Source: Erythrobacter sp. F6033
GTDB taxonomy: Bacteria; Pseudomonadota; Alphaproteobacteria; Sphingomonadales; Sphingomonadaceae
DNA: 64,000 nt
Reading direction: 5' to 3'
Assembly: GCF_023016005.1 (NCBI RefSeq)
Contig: NZ_JALKAZ010000001.1
Location: 1,612,001 to 1,676,000, forward strand
A program made the position numbers and the translations under genes. The notes below the pieces were generated by a model. The model saw only the letters and a program-made list of their open reading frames with translations. It was not told where the DNA came from and ran no database searches. This document shows, piece by piece, positions 17,084 through 26,200 of this stretch (its first letter is position 1; each line of letters begins with the position of its first letter).

Positions 17084-18025
17084 TCACACCGCAACAGGTG
17101 CCTTGATTGGGGCCTGCGGCGCGTAATCATGCACCACGAAATCCTCAATTTTGTAATCGAAAATTGTTTCGGGCTTTCGGGTGATTTCAAGAGTCGGCGC
17201 GCCGGATGGCTCGCGAGTCAGTTGCTCGGTGATCAAATGCTCGTGGTTGAGATAGAGGTGAACGTCCCCGCCCATCCAAACCAATTCGCCCGGCTCCAGC
17301 CCGACTTGTTGCGCGACCATGCGTTGCAGCAAAGCAGCCGACCACAGGTTAAATGGCAGGCCCAGCGCCACATCGCAGCTGCGCTGATACAGCATACAAT
17401 TCAGCCGGTCTCCCGCGACGTGGAACTGATAGGTCTTGTGACACGGTGGCAGCGCCATCCGGTCAAGCTCGGCCACGTTCCAGCCCTCGATGATATGACG
17501 GCGGCTACCCGGATTGTTCGTGAGGCTTTCGATCAGCTCAGCGACCTGATTGATGCCCTTGCCGCGCTCGTACAGCCCGTCTTTGCGATACCGATAGGTC
17601 GGCCAATCGACCCATTGCTTGCCATAGACCGGACCAAGATCGCCCCAACGGGTCGCAAAATCTTCGTCATCGGCGATGCGCTGCACGAATTCTTCAAGGG
17701 AGACGTCTTCGCCGCTTTCTTTGACGTATTGTGCGTGCGGCCATTCGTTCCAGATTTTGACGCCTTGCAGCACCAGCGGGCGGATATTGGTCTCGCCTGT
17801 CAGGAACCACAGCATCTCGCGCGTCGCGGTTTTCCAATACACCCGCTTGGTCGTAAGCAGCGGCATCGCGCCATCCGCCAGATCATATCGCAACATCGCG
17901 CCCGCAATCGAACGTGTCCCGATACCGGTCCGGTCGGCGCGCTGGCTGCCACTTTCCCAAATCTGACGCATCAGATCGAGATATTGCTGTTCGGGATGAA
18001 TGCCGTGAGTCGCTGCGCTTGCCAT
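17084..18025 (-). CDS. thyA: Thymidylate synthase
   Basis: 313 residues. It methylates dUMP to dTMP with methylene-THF. The catalytic cysteine is Cys195 in LPPCHKTYQFHV. The DRTGIGTRS phosphate loop near 31-39, RSCDVALGLPFN and GDVHLYLNH are intact. A insertion of about 50 residues between the small and central domains makes it longer than the 264-residue E. coli enzyme. The ATG at 18025 is preferred to one 12 codons upstream. It stands alone between the dehydrogenase operon and the DUF3429 gene, with no folA beside it. Confidence 0.97.
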   Translation of the reverse strand: MASAATHGIHPEQQYLDLMRQIWESGSQRADRTGIGTRSIAGAMLRYDLADGAMPLLTTKRVYWKTATREMLWFLTGETNIRPLVLQGVKIWNEWPHAQYVKESGEDVSLEEFVQRIADDEDFATRWGDLGPVYGKQWVDWPTYRYRKDGLYERGKGINQVAELIESLTNNPGSRRHIIEGWNVAELDRMALPPCHKTYQFHVAGDRLNCMLYQRSCDVALGLPFNLWSAALLQRMVAQQVGLEPGELVWMGGDVHLYLNHEHLITEQLTREPSGAPTLEITRKPETIFDYKIEDFVVHDYAPQAPIKAPVAV

Positions 18026-18095
18026 AGGGTCAGCTATAGGAGGCAAACAGACGCTTGCCACCCCGCCCGCATGCGCCTTTCAACACATGCCGCGT

Positions 18096-18572
18096 TCAGA
18101 CTATCGTCTCAGCCACAAAGCCAAGCGCAATGGTCAGCGCGCCCAACCCGACGGACAGGTGGATGCGCAGCCGCATGAAATCGGGCGCAGCAAAACCCAG
18201 CGCGCGATCCACCAATGGCGATGCGAGGATAAATGCGCCGAGATACATCAGCGCAGGTCCCGGCCATGACCACCCGAAACTCCACGGCAGAAACAGCGCG
18301 ACCGCGATCAGGCTCGGCATGACAGCGATCAGATACGCTCCCGCTCCAGCTTTACCGCTTGCGATGGATTGCCCCCACCAGACACCGCCAAGAAAGCTGA
18401 AAATCGCGGCGGCGTAGGCGAACCCGCCTGCAAGCGCTGAGTAGGCATATTCATGGCCCGTCGCAGCCAGCGCCACGCAGATAATTTGCGGAAGCAATCC
18501 CGCATAGCCGAGCCAGCGCGCAGTGGGTGTAAGTGAGGTTGATCCGTCCATGCGAGCCAAATCGTCTGACAC
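18096..18572 (-). CDS. DUF3429 membrane protein
   Basis: 158 residues with four or five predicted membrane helices. The DUF3429 signature YAAAIFSFLGGVWWGQ lies in the middle and WLGYAGLLPQI near the start. It is a conserved inner-membrane protein of unknown function in proteobacteria. The frame begins with GTG at 18572. An ATG seven codons later (18551) is an alternative and would still keep the whole domain. It diverges from the SDR gene. Confidence 0.85.
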   Translation of the reverse strand: MSDDLARMDGSTSLTPTARWLGYAGLLPQIICVALAATGHEYAYSALAGGFAYAAAIFSFLGGVWWGQSIASGKAGAGAYLIAVMPSLIAVALFLPWSFGWSWPGPALMYLGAFILASPLVDRALGFAAPDFMRLRIHLSVGLGALTIALGFVAETIV

Positions 18573-18626
18573 ACCACTCGGTTCCCGCGCGCTTGCGAGA
18601 CAGCGCGCTTTGCGTCACCAAGGGCC

Positions 18627-19400
18627 ATGGAACTCTTCGATCTATCAGGCCGCGTCGCGGTCATCACAGGCGGCAATGGCGGGCTTGGCCTTGGTATGGC
18701 GCGAGGTCTTGTCAAAGCGGGCGCGAATGTCGCGATTTGGGCGCGCAATGAGGAGAAGAATGCAAAGGCGCTGCTGGAGCTGAAATCCATCGGAAATGGC
18801 GAGGTAAAGGCCATTTCCTGCGACGTGTCCGAAGACACGCAGATCGAAGATGCCATGTGCACGACCCTGGACGCCTTTGGCCGCGTAGATGCCTGTTTCG
18901 CCAATGCCGGAATTTCGGGTGCGGGCACGGCAATCCCTGACATCACAGAGGAAGGGTGGGACCACACCATGGCCGTGAACGCGCGCGGGCCCGCTCTCAC
19001 CTATAAGCACGTAACCCGCCACATGATTGAGCGCGCCAAGAACGGCGATGCGGGCGGCAAACTGATCGTGACCTCCTCCGCTCAGGCAATCATGGGCGTG
19101 AACCGCTCGACCGACTACGCAGCGTCAAAAGCTGCCGTAACAGCATTGACGCGCGGCGCTGCGTTCGAATTGGCGCGACATCAGATTACCGCAAACGCCT
19201 TGCTGTTCGGATTCTACGAAACAGAGATCACTGCGAAGGCCGACCCGCGCTTTGCCGAATGGATCGAAAAACGCATTCCGCTGCGCCGTTTCGGCGATCA
19301 TGCCGGATTAGAGGGGCTGGCCGTGTTTCTGGCCTCACCGCACAGTGATTACATCACTGGACAAAGCCTCCCGGTCGATGGCGGGCTTAGTATTAGCTGA
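18627..19400 (+). CDS. Short-chain dehydrogenase/reductase
   Basis: 257 residues, classical SDR. The cofactor loop TGGNGGLG (14-21), NAG near 93, catalytic Ser about 151, Tyr164 and Lys168 (YAASK) and the C-terminal SDYITGQSLPVDGG are all present. An NAD(P)-dependent alcohol/ketone oxidoreductase with substrate unknown. Asp at the end of strand 2 is absent (IWARNEEK instead), which hints at NADP preference. AAGG stands 7 bp before the ATG. Confidence 0.92.
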   Translation: MELFDLSGRVAVITGGNGGLGLGMARGLVKAGANVAIWARNEEKNAKALLELKSIGNGEVKAISCDVSEDTQIEDAMCTTLDAFGRVDACFANAGISGAGTAIPDITEEGWDHTMAVNARGPALTYKHVTRHMIERAKNGDAGGKLIVTSSAQAIMGVNRSTDYAASKAAVTALTRGAAFELARHQITANALLFGFYETEITAKADPRFAEWIEKRIPLRRFGDHAGLEGLAVFLASPHSDYITGQSLPVDGGLSIS

Positions 19401-19404
19401 GCCC

Positions 19405-19429
19405 GGAACGCCCTTCCCTCGCGCTCGTT
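19405..19429 (+). promoter_or_regulatory. Candidate EcfG (general stress response) promoter
   Basis: GGAAC (19405-19409), exactly 16 bp, then CGTT (19426-19429) matches the alphaproteobacterial EcfG consensus GGAAC-N16/17-CGTT with no mismatch. It lies 33 bp before the GTG of the ABC1-kinase gene, on its strand, in a 61-bp gap. A chance match is possible, but this was the only full match I found among the intergenic regions. Confidence 0.5.
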
Positions 19430-19461
19430 GATAGGCAAACTTCAAAGAAAGCTTTTGCCCC

Positions 19462-20820
19462 GTGGCCGACAACTCCAATGATAAATCCCGCGAACGCTCC
19501 GTGCCTTCGGGCCGCGTCTCGCGCTTTGCCAGTTTCGGCAGGCTTGCCAGCGGCGTGGCCGGCGGCATGGTGGCGGAAGGCGCAAGGCGGCTAGCCAAAG
19601 GCGAAGGCATTTCGGCCCGCGATCTTGTTCTGACACCAAGCAATGTCCAGCGTATGACCGATCGCCTATCGCATCTGCGCGGCGCGGCCATGAAAATGGG
19701 CCAGATGATCAGCATGGATTCGGGCGATTTCCTGCCCAAGCAACTTGCAGACATTCTGGCTACTTTGCGCGATCAGGCCAACTTTATGCCCGCCCGGCAG
19801 CTCGACACCGTCCTCAAATCCGAATGGGGTCCAGACTGGCGCAAGCAGTTTAAATGGTTCAATCCCCGCCCCGTTGCCGCTGCGTCAATCGGGCAGGTTC
19901 ACAAAGCGCTGACCCGTGATGGTCAGGAATTGGCGATCAAGGTGCAATATCCCGGCATTGCGGAAAGCATCGACAGCGATGTCGACAATGTGATGACATT
20001 GCTGAAGGTCGCCGGATTTGCCCCGCCAGAGCTGGAAGTCGACGCGCTGCTCGCCGAGGCGAAGAAGCAGCTGCACGAGGAAGCCGATTATCGCCGCGAA
20101 GGCGCTCAGATGGAAATGTACCGGGAAAAGCTGGAAGATGTCCCGGGCTTTGTCGTTCCGACGCTTCACGCTGAGCTGACGCGAGACCGCATTCTGGCGA
20201 TGAGTTTCGAAGACGGCAGCAGTATCGAAGAGCTTGAAAACGAAACCAATGAGCGCCGCGATGAAACCGTTGCGCAGCTGATGCGATTGGTCGCGCGCGA
20301 ACTCTTTGAATTCGGCGTAATGCAGACCGATCCGAACTTTGCGAACTTCCGGTACCGGCGCGAAACGGGCGAGATAATCCTGCTCGATTTCGGCGCTTGC
20401 CGCGATGTCGATCCCGATGTGTCGAACGGCTATCGCAAGATGCTGATCGCGGGGCTTAACGGAAACCGCGAAGAGGTGCTGAACGCCACCATCGAGGCCG
20501 GTTTCATGATGCCGATCGTGGCGGAGAAATACCCTGATCGGGTGAACCGCATGATCGACATTGTCATCAATGAAATGCGCGAAGACAAGCCGTTCGATTT
20601 CGGTGACCGCGCCTTTATCCCGCAGCTCCGCGATGAAGGCATGGCTATTGCTCAGGACAAGGAAACGTGGGCCTTCCCGCCTGTCGAAACCCTGTTCGTC
20701 CAACGCAAAGTCAGCGGTACGGCACTACTCGGCGCACGCTTGAAAGCGCAGGTCAATATCCGCCGCTTGACCGAGGAGGTGCTGGCATCGACCAAGCCCC
20801 TCCCCGCCAAGGCCGCTTAG
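19462..20820 (+). CDS. ABC1 (UbiB/AarF) family protein kinase-like protein
   Basis: 452 residues. The family's KxGQ motif appears as MKMGQMISMD, the alanine-rich nucleotide loop as AAASIGQVHKA, the lysine as AIKVQYPG, the catalytic loop as QTDPNFANF and the metal motif as LLDFGACRD. Family members are atypical ATPases that support ubiquinone synthesis or lipid handling at membranes. There is no C-terminal membrane helix here of the UbiB type, so it may be a paralogue rather than UbiB itself. The start is GTG with a weak ribosome site. Its last 4 bp overlap the convergent DUF885 gene. A stress-type promoter candidate lies just upstream. Confidence 0.88.
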   Translation: MADNSNDKSRERSVPSGRVSRFASFGRLASGVAGGMVAEGARRLAKGEGISARDLVLTPSNVQRMTDRLSHLRGAAMKMGQMISMDSGDFLPKQLADILATLRDQANFMPARQLDTVLKSEWGPDWRKQFKWFNPRPVAAASIGQVHKALTRDGQELAIKVQYPGIAESIDSDVDNVMTLLKVAGFAPPELEVDALLAEAKKQLHEEADYRREGAQMEMYREKLEDVPGFVVPTLHAELTRDRILAMSFEDGSSIEELENETNERRDETVAQLMRLVARELFEFGVMQTDPNFANFRYRRETGEIILLDFGACRDVDPDVSNGYRKMLIAGLNGNREEVLNATIEAGFMMPIVAEKYPDRVNRMIDIVINEMREDKPFDFGDRAFIPQLRDEGMAIAQDKETWAFPPVETLFVQRKVSGTALLGARLKAQVNIRRLTEEVLASTKPLPAKAA

Positions 20821-22595
20821 TCAGAGACAGACTCAACGCCGCCATGCTTTTGATGATGGATCCACGTATTGACGTATTCTTCCAGCACTGAAAGCGGCAC
20901 CGCACCGTTTTCCAGCACCGTGTCGTGGAAGGCGCGCAGATCGAAATCCGCGCCGAGTTCTTCCTCCGCACGGGCACGCAGTTCGCGGATTTTCAGCTCA
21001 CCGATTTTGTAAGCGAGTGCCTGACCCGGCCAGGTCATATAGCGGTTAACCTCGGCATCGATATTCGCCGGTGAAAGCGCGGTGTTGTCGAGCATATAAT
21101 CGACAGCCTGCTGCTTGCTCCAACCCTTCGAATGGAGACCAGTGTCGACCACAAGCCGCGTCGCGCGCCACATCTCATACGACAGACGACCCATCTGTTT
21201 CGCGGGCGTATCATACAGACCCATCTCGATCCCGAGGCGTTCCGAATACAGGCCCCAACCTTCGACAAAGGCGGTGAAGAACGTTCCATTGGCGCGCAGC
21301 GGGTGAATATCGAGCTCCTGCTGAAGCGCGATTTGATGGTGGTGCCCCGGCACCGCCTCATGCACGCCAAGCGCAGGCAATTCCCACAAAGGACGCTGGT
21401 CCAGCTCGGTCAGGTTCAGGCGGTAAATGCCTGCCTGCCCCGTCTCCAGAGAACCCGGCTCATAATAGGCGGTGGTGTTGCCAGCCGCGTTCGCTGCAGG
21501 GATCGGCAGCACGGTGTAAGGCTGACGCGGCAGGCGGCCAAACAGCTTGGGCATGAACCCGTCGATCTTCTTCGCAAGCGCCTGCGTGTATTCCAGATAT
21601 TCCTGCTCATCCGTCATGTAATATTGCGGATCGGTGCGCAGATGCTCGATAAACGCCTCGCGCGTGTCGAAACCCGCTTCGGTCGCGACTTCGACCATTT
21701 CTGAGCGGATCCGGGCAACTTCTGACAGGCCCAGATTGTGGACCTCGTCTGGCGTCATATCGGTCGTAGTGAAACTGCGCACGCGGTAGGCGTAATATTC
21801 GTCGCCATTCGGCGTTTCGAGGACACCGGGTGTGCCACTCCGACAATTGGGCGCGTATTCATCGACGTAGAAAGACCGAAACTCGTCATAGGCCGGAAAC
21901 ACTTCCTCGGTCAGCGCAGCTGCGGCATCAGCCTTTAGAGCCTCCCAATCCGCATCGCTGATCGCCGTAGGTTTCTCACCTGCAAACGGACGCCAGAACG
22001 GCGATTCCGTGTGGTCCGAAACATCGGCCTGATCGAACCGGTCTTCAAAACCCTCCATCGGCTCGCATGGCTGTGTCAGGCCGCGGGCAACCGCTTCGCG
22101 GCTGCGCGCGATACCGTCGGCATTCAGCTCGGCAAATGCCTGCAGACGCCCGACATAGCTTTGATAATCGGCAAGCGTGAAGAATGGCGAGCGGTATGGC
22201 AGCGAGGCAAAACCGGAAAACCAGCTGCCGCGATTGGTGAACAGGATATAGCGGTTGTGGTCGAATTCGGCGCCCGCAAGTGCATCGTCAAAACTGCTTT
22301 TCAGGATGGCATAGTCGACTTGCAGATCGACGGGGAGCTGGATCGGATCAATCGCCTCTAACCGGGCAAGAAATGCGCGTGCTTCGGCAATGTTGCGGTC
22401 ATACGCTTCGAGCGAAAGATCGCCGAGTTTGCCATCCCCGCGCCGGTCACCAATGCTGGTGGCCAGTTGCGGCGAGCTGTCCAGGGTCGCCTCCCACACC
22501 TCTTCGCGCAGTTCCTCGTAATCATCCACCGGGCCAGCCATCAGCGGGCTAGAGAGCAAAGTGGTGGCGGCCAGTGCTGCAACGAAATGACGCAT
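20817..22595 (-). CDS. Exported DUF885 family protein
   Basis: 592 residues. A signal peptide ([21 protein letters not shown]) precedes a large helical domain with the motif [10 protein letters not shown] near residue 413, the putative zinc-binding HEXXXGH-like site of the DUF885 family, and VEGWGLYSE downstream. The family resembles gluzincin peptidases (M32 and similar folds), and substrate is unknown. It should act in the periplasm. It is divergent from the phosphatase gene across 64 bp. Confidence 0.85.
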   Translation of the reverse strand: MRHFVAALAATTLLSSPLMAGPVDDYEELREEVWEATLDSSPQLATSIGDRRGDGKLGDLSLEAYDRNIAEARAFLARLEAIDPIQLPVDLQVDYAILKSSFDDALAGAEFDHNRYILFTNRGSWFSGFASLPYRSPFFTLADYQSYVGRLQAFAELNADGIARSREAVARGLTQPCEPMEGFEDRFDQADVSDHTESPFWRPFAGEKPTAISDADWEALKADAAAALTEEVFPAYDEFRSFYVDEYAPNCRSGTPGVLETPNGDEYYAYRVRSFTTTDMTPDEVHNLGLSEVARIRSEMVEVATEAGFDTREAFIEHLRTDPQYYMTDEQEYLEYTQALAKKIDGFMPKLFGRLPRQPYTVLPIPAANAAGNTTAYYEPGSLETGQAGIYRLNLTELDQRPLWELPALGVHEAVPGHHHQIALQQELDIHPLRANGTFFTAFVEGWGLYSERLGIEMGLYDTPAKQMGRLSYEMWRATRLVVDTGLHSKGWSKQQAVDYMLDNTALSPANIDAEVNRYMTWPGQALAYKIGELKIRELRARAEEELGADFDLRAFHDTVLENGAVPLSVLEEYVNTWIHHQKHGGVESVSD

Positions 22596-22659
22596 GAAAA
22601 TTCTCCTGTTGGCACGCTTCCTATTGCGCGCCGCGCGCGAGGTCTAGTAGCTTGCCTGA

Positions 22660-23127
22660 ATGAGCCACACCGCATCAGTGCTATTCGTTTGCCTCGGCAA
22701 TATCTGCCGTTCTCCACTCGCGGAGGCCGCGTTTCGCGCTGCGGCGGACGATGCGGGATTGGCCGTGCATGTCGATAGCGTCGGCACGGCAGGCTATCAT
22801 GTGGGCGAGCCGCCTGATCCGCGCAGCATCCGCACTGCGGCGGCGCGCGGCATCGACATCACCAGCTATCGCGGACGGCAATTGAGCGAGAACGACTTTC
22901 ACGAGTTCACGCATATCTTTGCAATGGACCAGGAAAACCTGCGCAATATCAAAGCGCGCGCTCCCGATGGCGCGATGGCTGAAATTTCGCTGCTGCTTGA
23001 TCTCGTCGCGGGACAGGAAGGCGAAGAAGTGGGCGATCCGTATTACGGCGGCGATGACGGGTTTGATCGCACTTGGGCCGAGGTCAGCGAAGCAGCGGAT
23101 GCCTTGGCCGCCAAGCTACGCGGATAG
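22660..23127 (+). CDS. Low-molecular-weight protein-tyrosine phosphatase
   Basis: 155 residues. The P-loop CLGNICRS holds catalytic Cys11 and Arg17, and the general acid is Asp126 in GDPYYGG. This is the full LMW-PTP fold, which removes phosphate from tyrosine, often on exopolysaccharide kinases. No kinase or polysaccharide gene is adjacent, so its partner is unknown. Confidence 0.94.
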   Translation: MSHTASVLFVCLGNICRSPLAEAAFRAAADDAGLAVHVDSVGTAGYHVGEPPDPRSIRTAAARGIDITSYRGRQLSENDFHEFTHIFAMDQENLRNIKARAPDGAMAEISLLLDLVAGQEGEEVGDPYYGGDDGFDRTWAEVSEAADALAAKLRG

Positions 23128-23136
23128 CCTTTCAAA

Positions 23137-23667
23137 TTAGGCCGATTTACGTCCGAAAGTGCGGACCTGCGGCATTTCAGGCTGCGGCTCTTCCATCCGT
23201 TTTGCAGGGCGCGCGCCGGGGCGACTGGAAGCAGGCCCACCTTCCGCGAGCGTTACAATAAGCTTTTCTATCGGACGAAATTCGGACGACAGAAATTGCT
23301 CTGAAACCCGTTTGCCGAACAGGAAGTTGCTGCTGTCACCAAGGAACAGATGACGGGTGGAGGCCACGCCATTGGTTGTGGTGGTTTCGACAGAAGAACG
23401 CAAAACGTCTTCCCTGCTGAACCGGGTGGTACCGAACAGGCCGTGGAATTCGATCGCGTTTCCACGGACTTCCAAGATCGTGTTGTCGATAAAGATATAG
23501 CGAAGGGCGAAGGGAATACAGCAGACCATGATTACGGCCACCAACAACCCCATGAACGCGCCTTTTCCATAGAAGTTGGACCAGACCCAAAACCCGCCAA
23601 CCGCCATCAGCGAAACGAGCACCAGATACACACTGAGCCGAACTCGCGAGTACTTCACCTTAAACAT
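23137..23667 (-). CDS. Membrane protein of unknown function, PH-like
   Basis: 176 residues. Two N-terminal membrane helices (about 10-30 and 36-57) are followed by a cytoplasmic domain with the alternating pattern of bacterial PH-like (bPH) modules (ILEVRGNAIEFHGLFGTTRF). The tail is Pro/Arg-rich. The start has a strong ribosome site (GGAGGGAATT before ATG). It converges on the phosphatase gene with 9 bp between stops. No function is assigned. Confidence 0.65.
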   Translation of the reverse strand: MFKVKYSRVRLSVYLVLVSLMAVGGFWVWSNFYGKGAFMGLLVAVIMVCCIPFALRYIFIDNTILEVRGNAIEFHGLFGTTRFSREDVLRSSVETTTTNGVASTRHLFLGDSSNFLFGKRVSEQFLSSEFRPIEKLIVTLAEGGPASSRPGARPAKRMEEPQPEMPQVRTFGRKSA

Positions 23668-23730
23668 AATTCCCTCCGTCCGGACTGGAACTATGCATAT
23701 TGTACTGATTTTTCGTTACTTTGCGGAGCC

Positions 23731-25794
23731 TTAGCCGCCGCGTAGCAGCTGAACGCCCCAATCGCGCTCAAACAGATACAGCAATTGCCGCGCCGCTTCC
23801 CCGCGCTCGCTGGTTAACCCGCCGTCGCGCTCAATCAAAAGCCGCGCATCGGCGTGGGCAATGGGAAGATATTTCTGCACCTGCTCAAGATTGGCGATCC
23901 GGAAAGCCGCCTCACCCGATTGCCGTGTGCCCAGCAATTCGCCGCCGCCGCGCAGTTCGAGATCTTCTTCGGCAATGCGGAAACCGTCCTGTGTTTCCCG
24001 CATCAGCGCCAGCCGTTTGCGACCGGTTTCGGATAGCTCGTTTCCGCGCAGCAGCACGCACACCGATTTTTCCGATCCGCGCCCTACCCGTCCACGCAAT
24101 TGGTGAAGCTGCGCAAGGCCGAACCGTTCCGCCTGTTCGATCACCATCAGGGTAGAGGACGGCACATCCACGCCCACCTCAATCACCGTGGTCGCCACCA
24201 GCAATTTCGCACCGCCGCTCGCAAACCGTTCCATATTCGCGTCTTTGATATCGGGCGTAAGCTGTCCGTGGACCATCACCACATCATCGCCGAACCGCTC
24301 TTTCAGCGAGGCATAGCGCGCCTCGGCAGCGGCAATGTCATCCGTCTCGCTTTCGCGCACCATCGGGCACACCCAATAGGCCTGCTGACCACTTGCCAGA
24401 TGCCGCTCCACTCCCGCGACCATATCGTCCAGCCGCTCTTGCGGAATGACCCGCGTATCAATCGCCTGCCTTCCGGGTGGCAATTCGTCGAGGCGGCTCA
24501 CATCCATCTCGCCATATTGCGCAAGCGTCAGGGAACGAGGGATCGGGGTAGCCGTCATTGCCAGCGTGTGCGGCGCGCGTTTGCCCTTGGCAGCGAGCGC
24601 GAGGCGTTGCTGCACGCCAAAGCGATGCTGCTCATCAATCACCACCAGGCCGAGGTCTTTATACCCGACTGTGTCCTGAAAAATCGCATGCGTGCCGACT
24701 AGAATATCAATCGAACCGTCGAGCAGACCCATCAGAATACCCTCGCGCTCCTTGCCCTTCGCGCGCCCTGTAAGGATCGCGACCTCGACGCCCGTTGGCG
24801 CGGCCATCTTGCGCAAAGTCTCAAAGTGCTGGCGCGCAAGAATTTCGGTTGGAGCAAGCATCGCGGCCTGTTTGCCCGCCTCAACCGCAACCAGCATCGA
24901 CGCGAGCGCCACCACCGTCTTACCCGCGCCCACATCGCCTTGCAGCAGGCGCAGCATCGGCGCCTCTTGCTGCAAATCGCCTTCGATCTCGTCAATTGAT
25001 CGTTTCTGCGCTCCCGTCATTTCAAACGGCAGGTCGAGCTTCGCGCGCAGGCTGCCATCACCGGCCAGAGCCTGTCCCTTACGCCGCCGTCCCTCGGCTT
25101 TCACCAAAATGAGCGCGAGACTGTTGGCGAGCAGCTCGTCATAGGCCAGCCTGTCCCGCGCCCGCTCGTTCAAATCCTTATGCGCCAGATGCAGGGCATC
25201 GCGCCATGCGGGCCAGCCGGAGCTTTCAAACTGCCCCGGCTCGATCCATTCCGGCAGTTCGGGAAGGCGCTCGAGCGATTGCGCGGTGAGCGAGGCTACA
25301 CGCGGCTGGGTCAGCCCCTCGGACAGGCGATAAACCGGCTCGTTAAGCCGTGCGAGATGCGCCGCGCTGTCCTTCTCGATATGATCGGGATGGACGATTT
25401 GCAGCATGTCGCCATACCGGTCGAGCCGACCCGCCACCCAGCGTTTCTCCCCCACCGGAAGCTGTTTCTTCGCCGTATAGGATGCGCGCCCGAAATAGGT
25501 CAGCGAACAGATATTGCCCGCATCGTCCGCTGCCACAACGTTGTATGGCCCGCGCCCCGGATTGCGGCTGGCGCGGTGCTCGGTCGGGGTCAGGCCGATA
25601 ATAACCTGCTCGCCTTCGCTGCCTTCATCCAGATCATTGATCACGCGCCGCGTCACAAACCGTTCCGGTAGGTGATAGGCGAGGTCCTTCACCCGTGTCA
25701 GGCCGAGCTTCTCTAACGGCTTCATCATCTTCGGCCCGACCCCATCAAGGTCGCGGGCTTCGATAAACAGCGGATTGAGTGCCTCTGGACGCAT
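23731..25794 (-). CDS. recG: ATP-dependent DNA helicase RecG
   Basis: 687 residues. The N-terminal wedge/OB region (about 60-160) is followed by two helicase domains: Walker A GDVGAGKT at 286-293, DEQH box in VVIDEQHRFG, and motif VI QLRGRVGRGSEKS. It remodels stalled replication forks and Holliday junctions. It faces sdhE, with 55 bp between the two start codons, and mfd lies beyond, the usual alphaproteobacterial order. Confidence 0.98.
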   Translation of the reverse strand: MRPEALNPLFIEARDLDGVGPKMMKPLEKLGLTRVKDLAYHLPERFVTRRVINDLDEGSEGEQVIIGLTPTEHRASRNPGRGPYNVVAADDAGNICSLTYFGRASYTAKKQLPVGEKRWVAGRLDRYGDMLQIVHPDHIEKDSAAHLARLNEPVYRLSEGLTQPRVASLTAQSLERLPELPEWIEPGQFESSGWPAWRDALHLAHKDLNERARDRLAYDELLANSLALILVKAEGRRRKGQALAGDGSLRAKLDLPFEMTGAQKRSIDEIEGDLQQEAPMLRLLQGDVGAGKTVVALASMLVAVEAGKQAAMLAPTEILARQHFETLRKMAAPTGVEVAILTGRAKGKEREGILMGLLDGSIDILVGTHAIFQDTVGYKDLGLVVIDEQHRFGVQQRLALAAKGKRAPHTLAMTATPIPRSLTLAQYGEMDVSRLDELPPGRQAIDTRVIPQERLDDMVAGVERHLASGQQAYWVCPMVRESETDDIAAAEARYASLKERFGDDVVMVHGQLTPDIKDANMERFASGGAKLLVATTVIEVGVDVPSSTLMVIEQAERFGLAQLHQLRGRVGRGSEKSVCVLLRGNELSETGRKRLALMRETQDGFRIAEEDLELRGGGELLGTRQSGEAAFRIANLEQVQKYLPIAHADARLLIERDGGLTSERGEAARQLLYLFERDWGVQLLRGG

Positions 25795-25849
25795 GGCTTC
25801 ACTCTATACCGTCTTGAACGCGAAAGCCGAGTGCCTTACTTGGCGCGGC

Positions 25850-26128
25850 ATGACGGATATGCCCACATTCGAAGCCCGCCTGGCCAGAGCCAAGTTCCGC
25901 GCATGGCATCGCGGCACGCGCGAAGCCGATTATATGATCGGCGGTTTCTTCGATCGCTATTCGGCGGAATGGGATGTTCTCACGCTGGAATGGTTCGAAG
26001 ACCTGCTGGCCGAAGATGACGTGGACGTGATGGCATGGGCCCTGAAAACCGCGCCCGTTCCGGAGAAGTTCCAGGGCGAGCAGATCGAAAAGATGCAGGC
26101 GCTCGACTACGTCGATATCCCGCGCTAA
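25850..26128 (+). CDS. sdhE: Succinate dehydrogenase assembly factor 2 (SdhE)
   Basis: 92 residues, a small five-helix protein. The flavinylation motif RGTREADYMIGGFFDRY contains the conserved RGxxE. SdhE helps attach FAD to the SdhA subunit. The start MTDMPTF is chosen because earlier codons lack family likeness. It stands between divergent recG and co-oriented mfd, 72 bp before the latter. Confidence 0.93.
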   Translation: MTDMPTFEARLARAKFRAWHRGTREADYMIGGFFDRYSAEWDVLTLEWFEDLLAEDDVDVMAWALKTAPVPEKFQGEQIEKMQALDYVDIPR

Positions 26129-26200
26129 GCCGCGCTTCCTTTTGCATCTAATCACTGTGGCGGGGAACGCCTGCCCCTCCCGACCTTTGACTGAACAGAT

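Noticed and set aside
16694..18178. A 494-codon open frame opposite E1-alpha and thyA
   Set aside because: Spans two unrelated genes on the other strand and shows no domain. A shadow of their codon bias.
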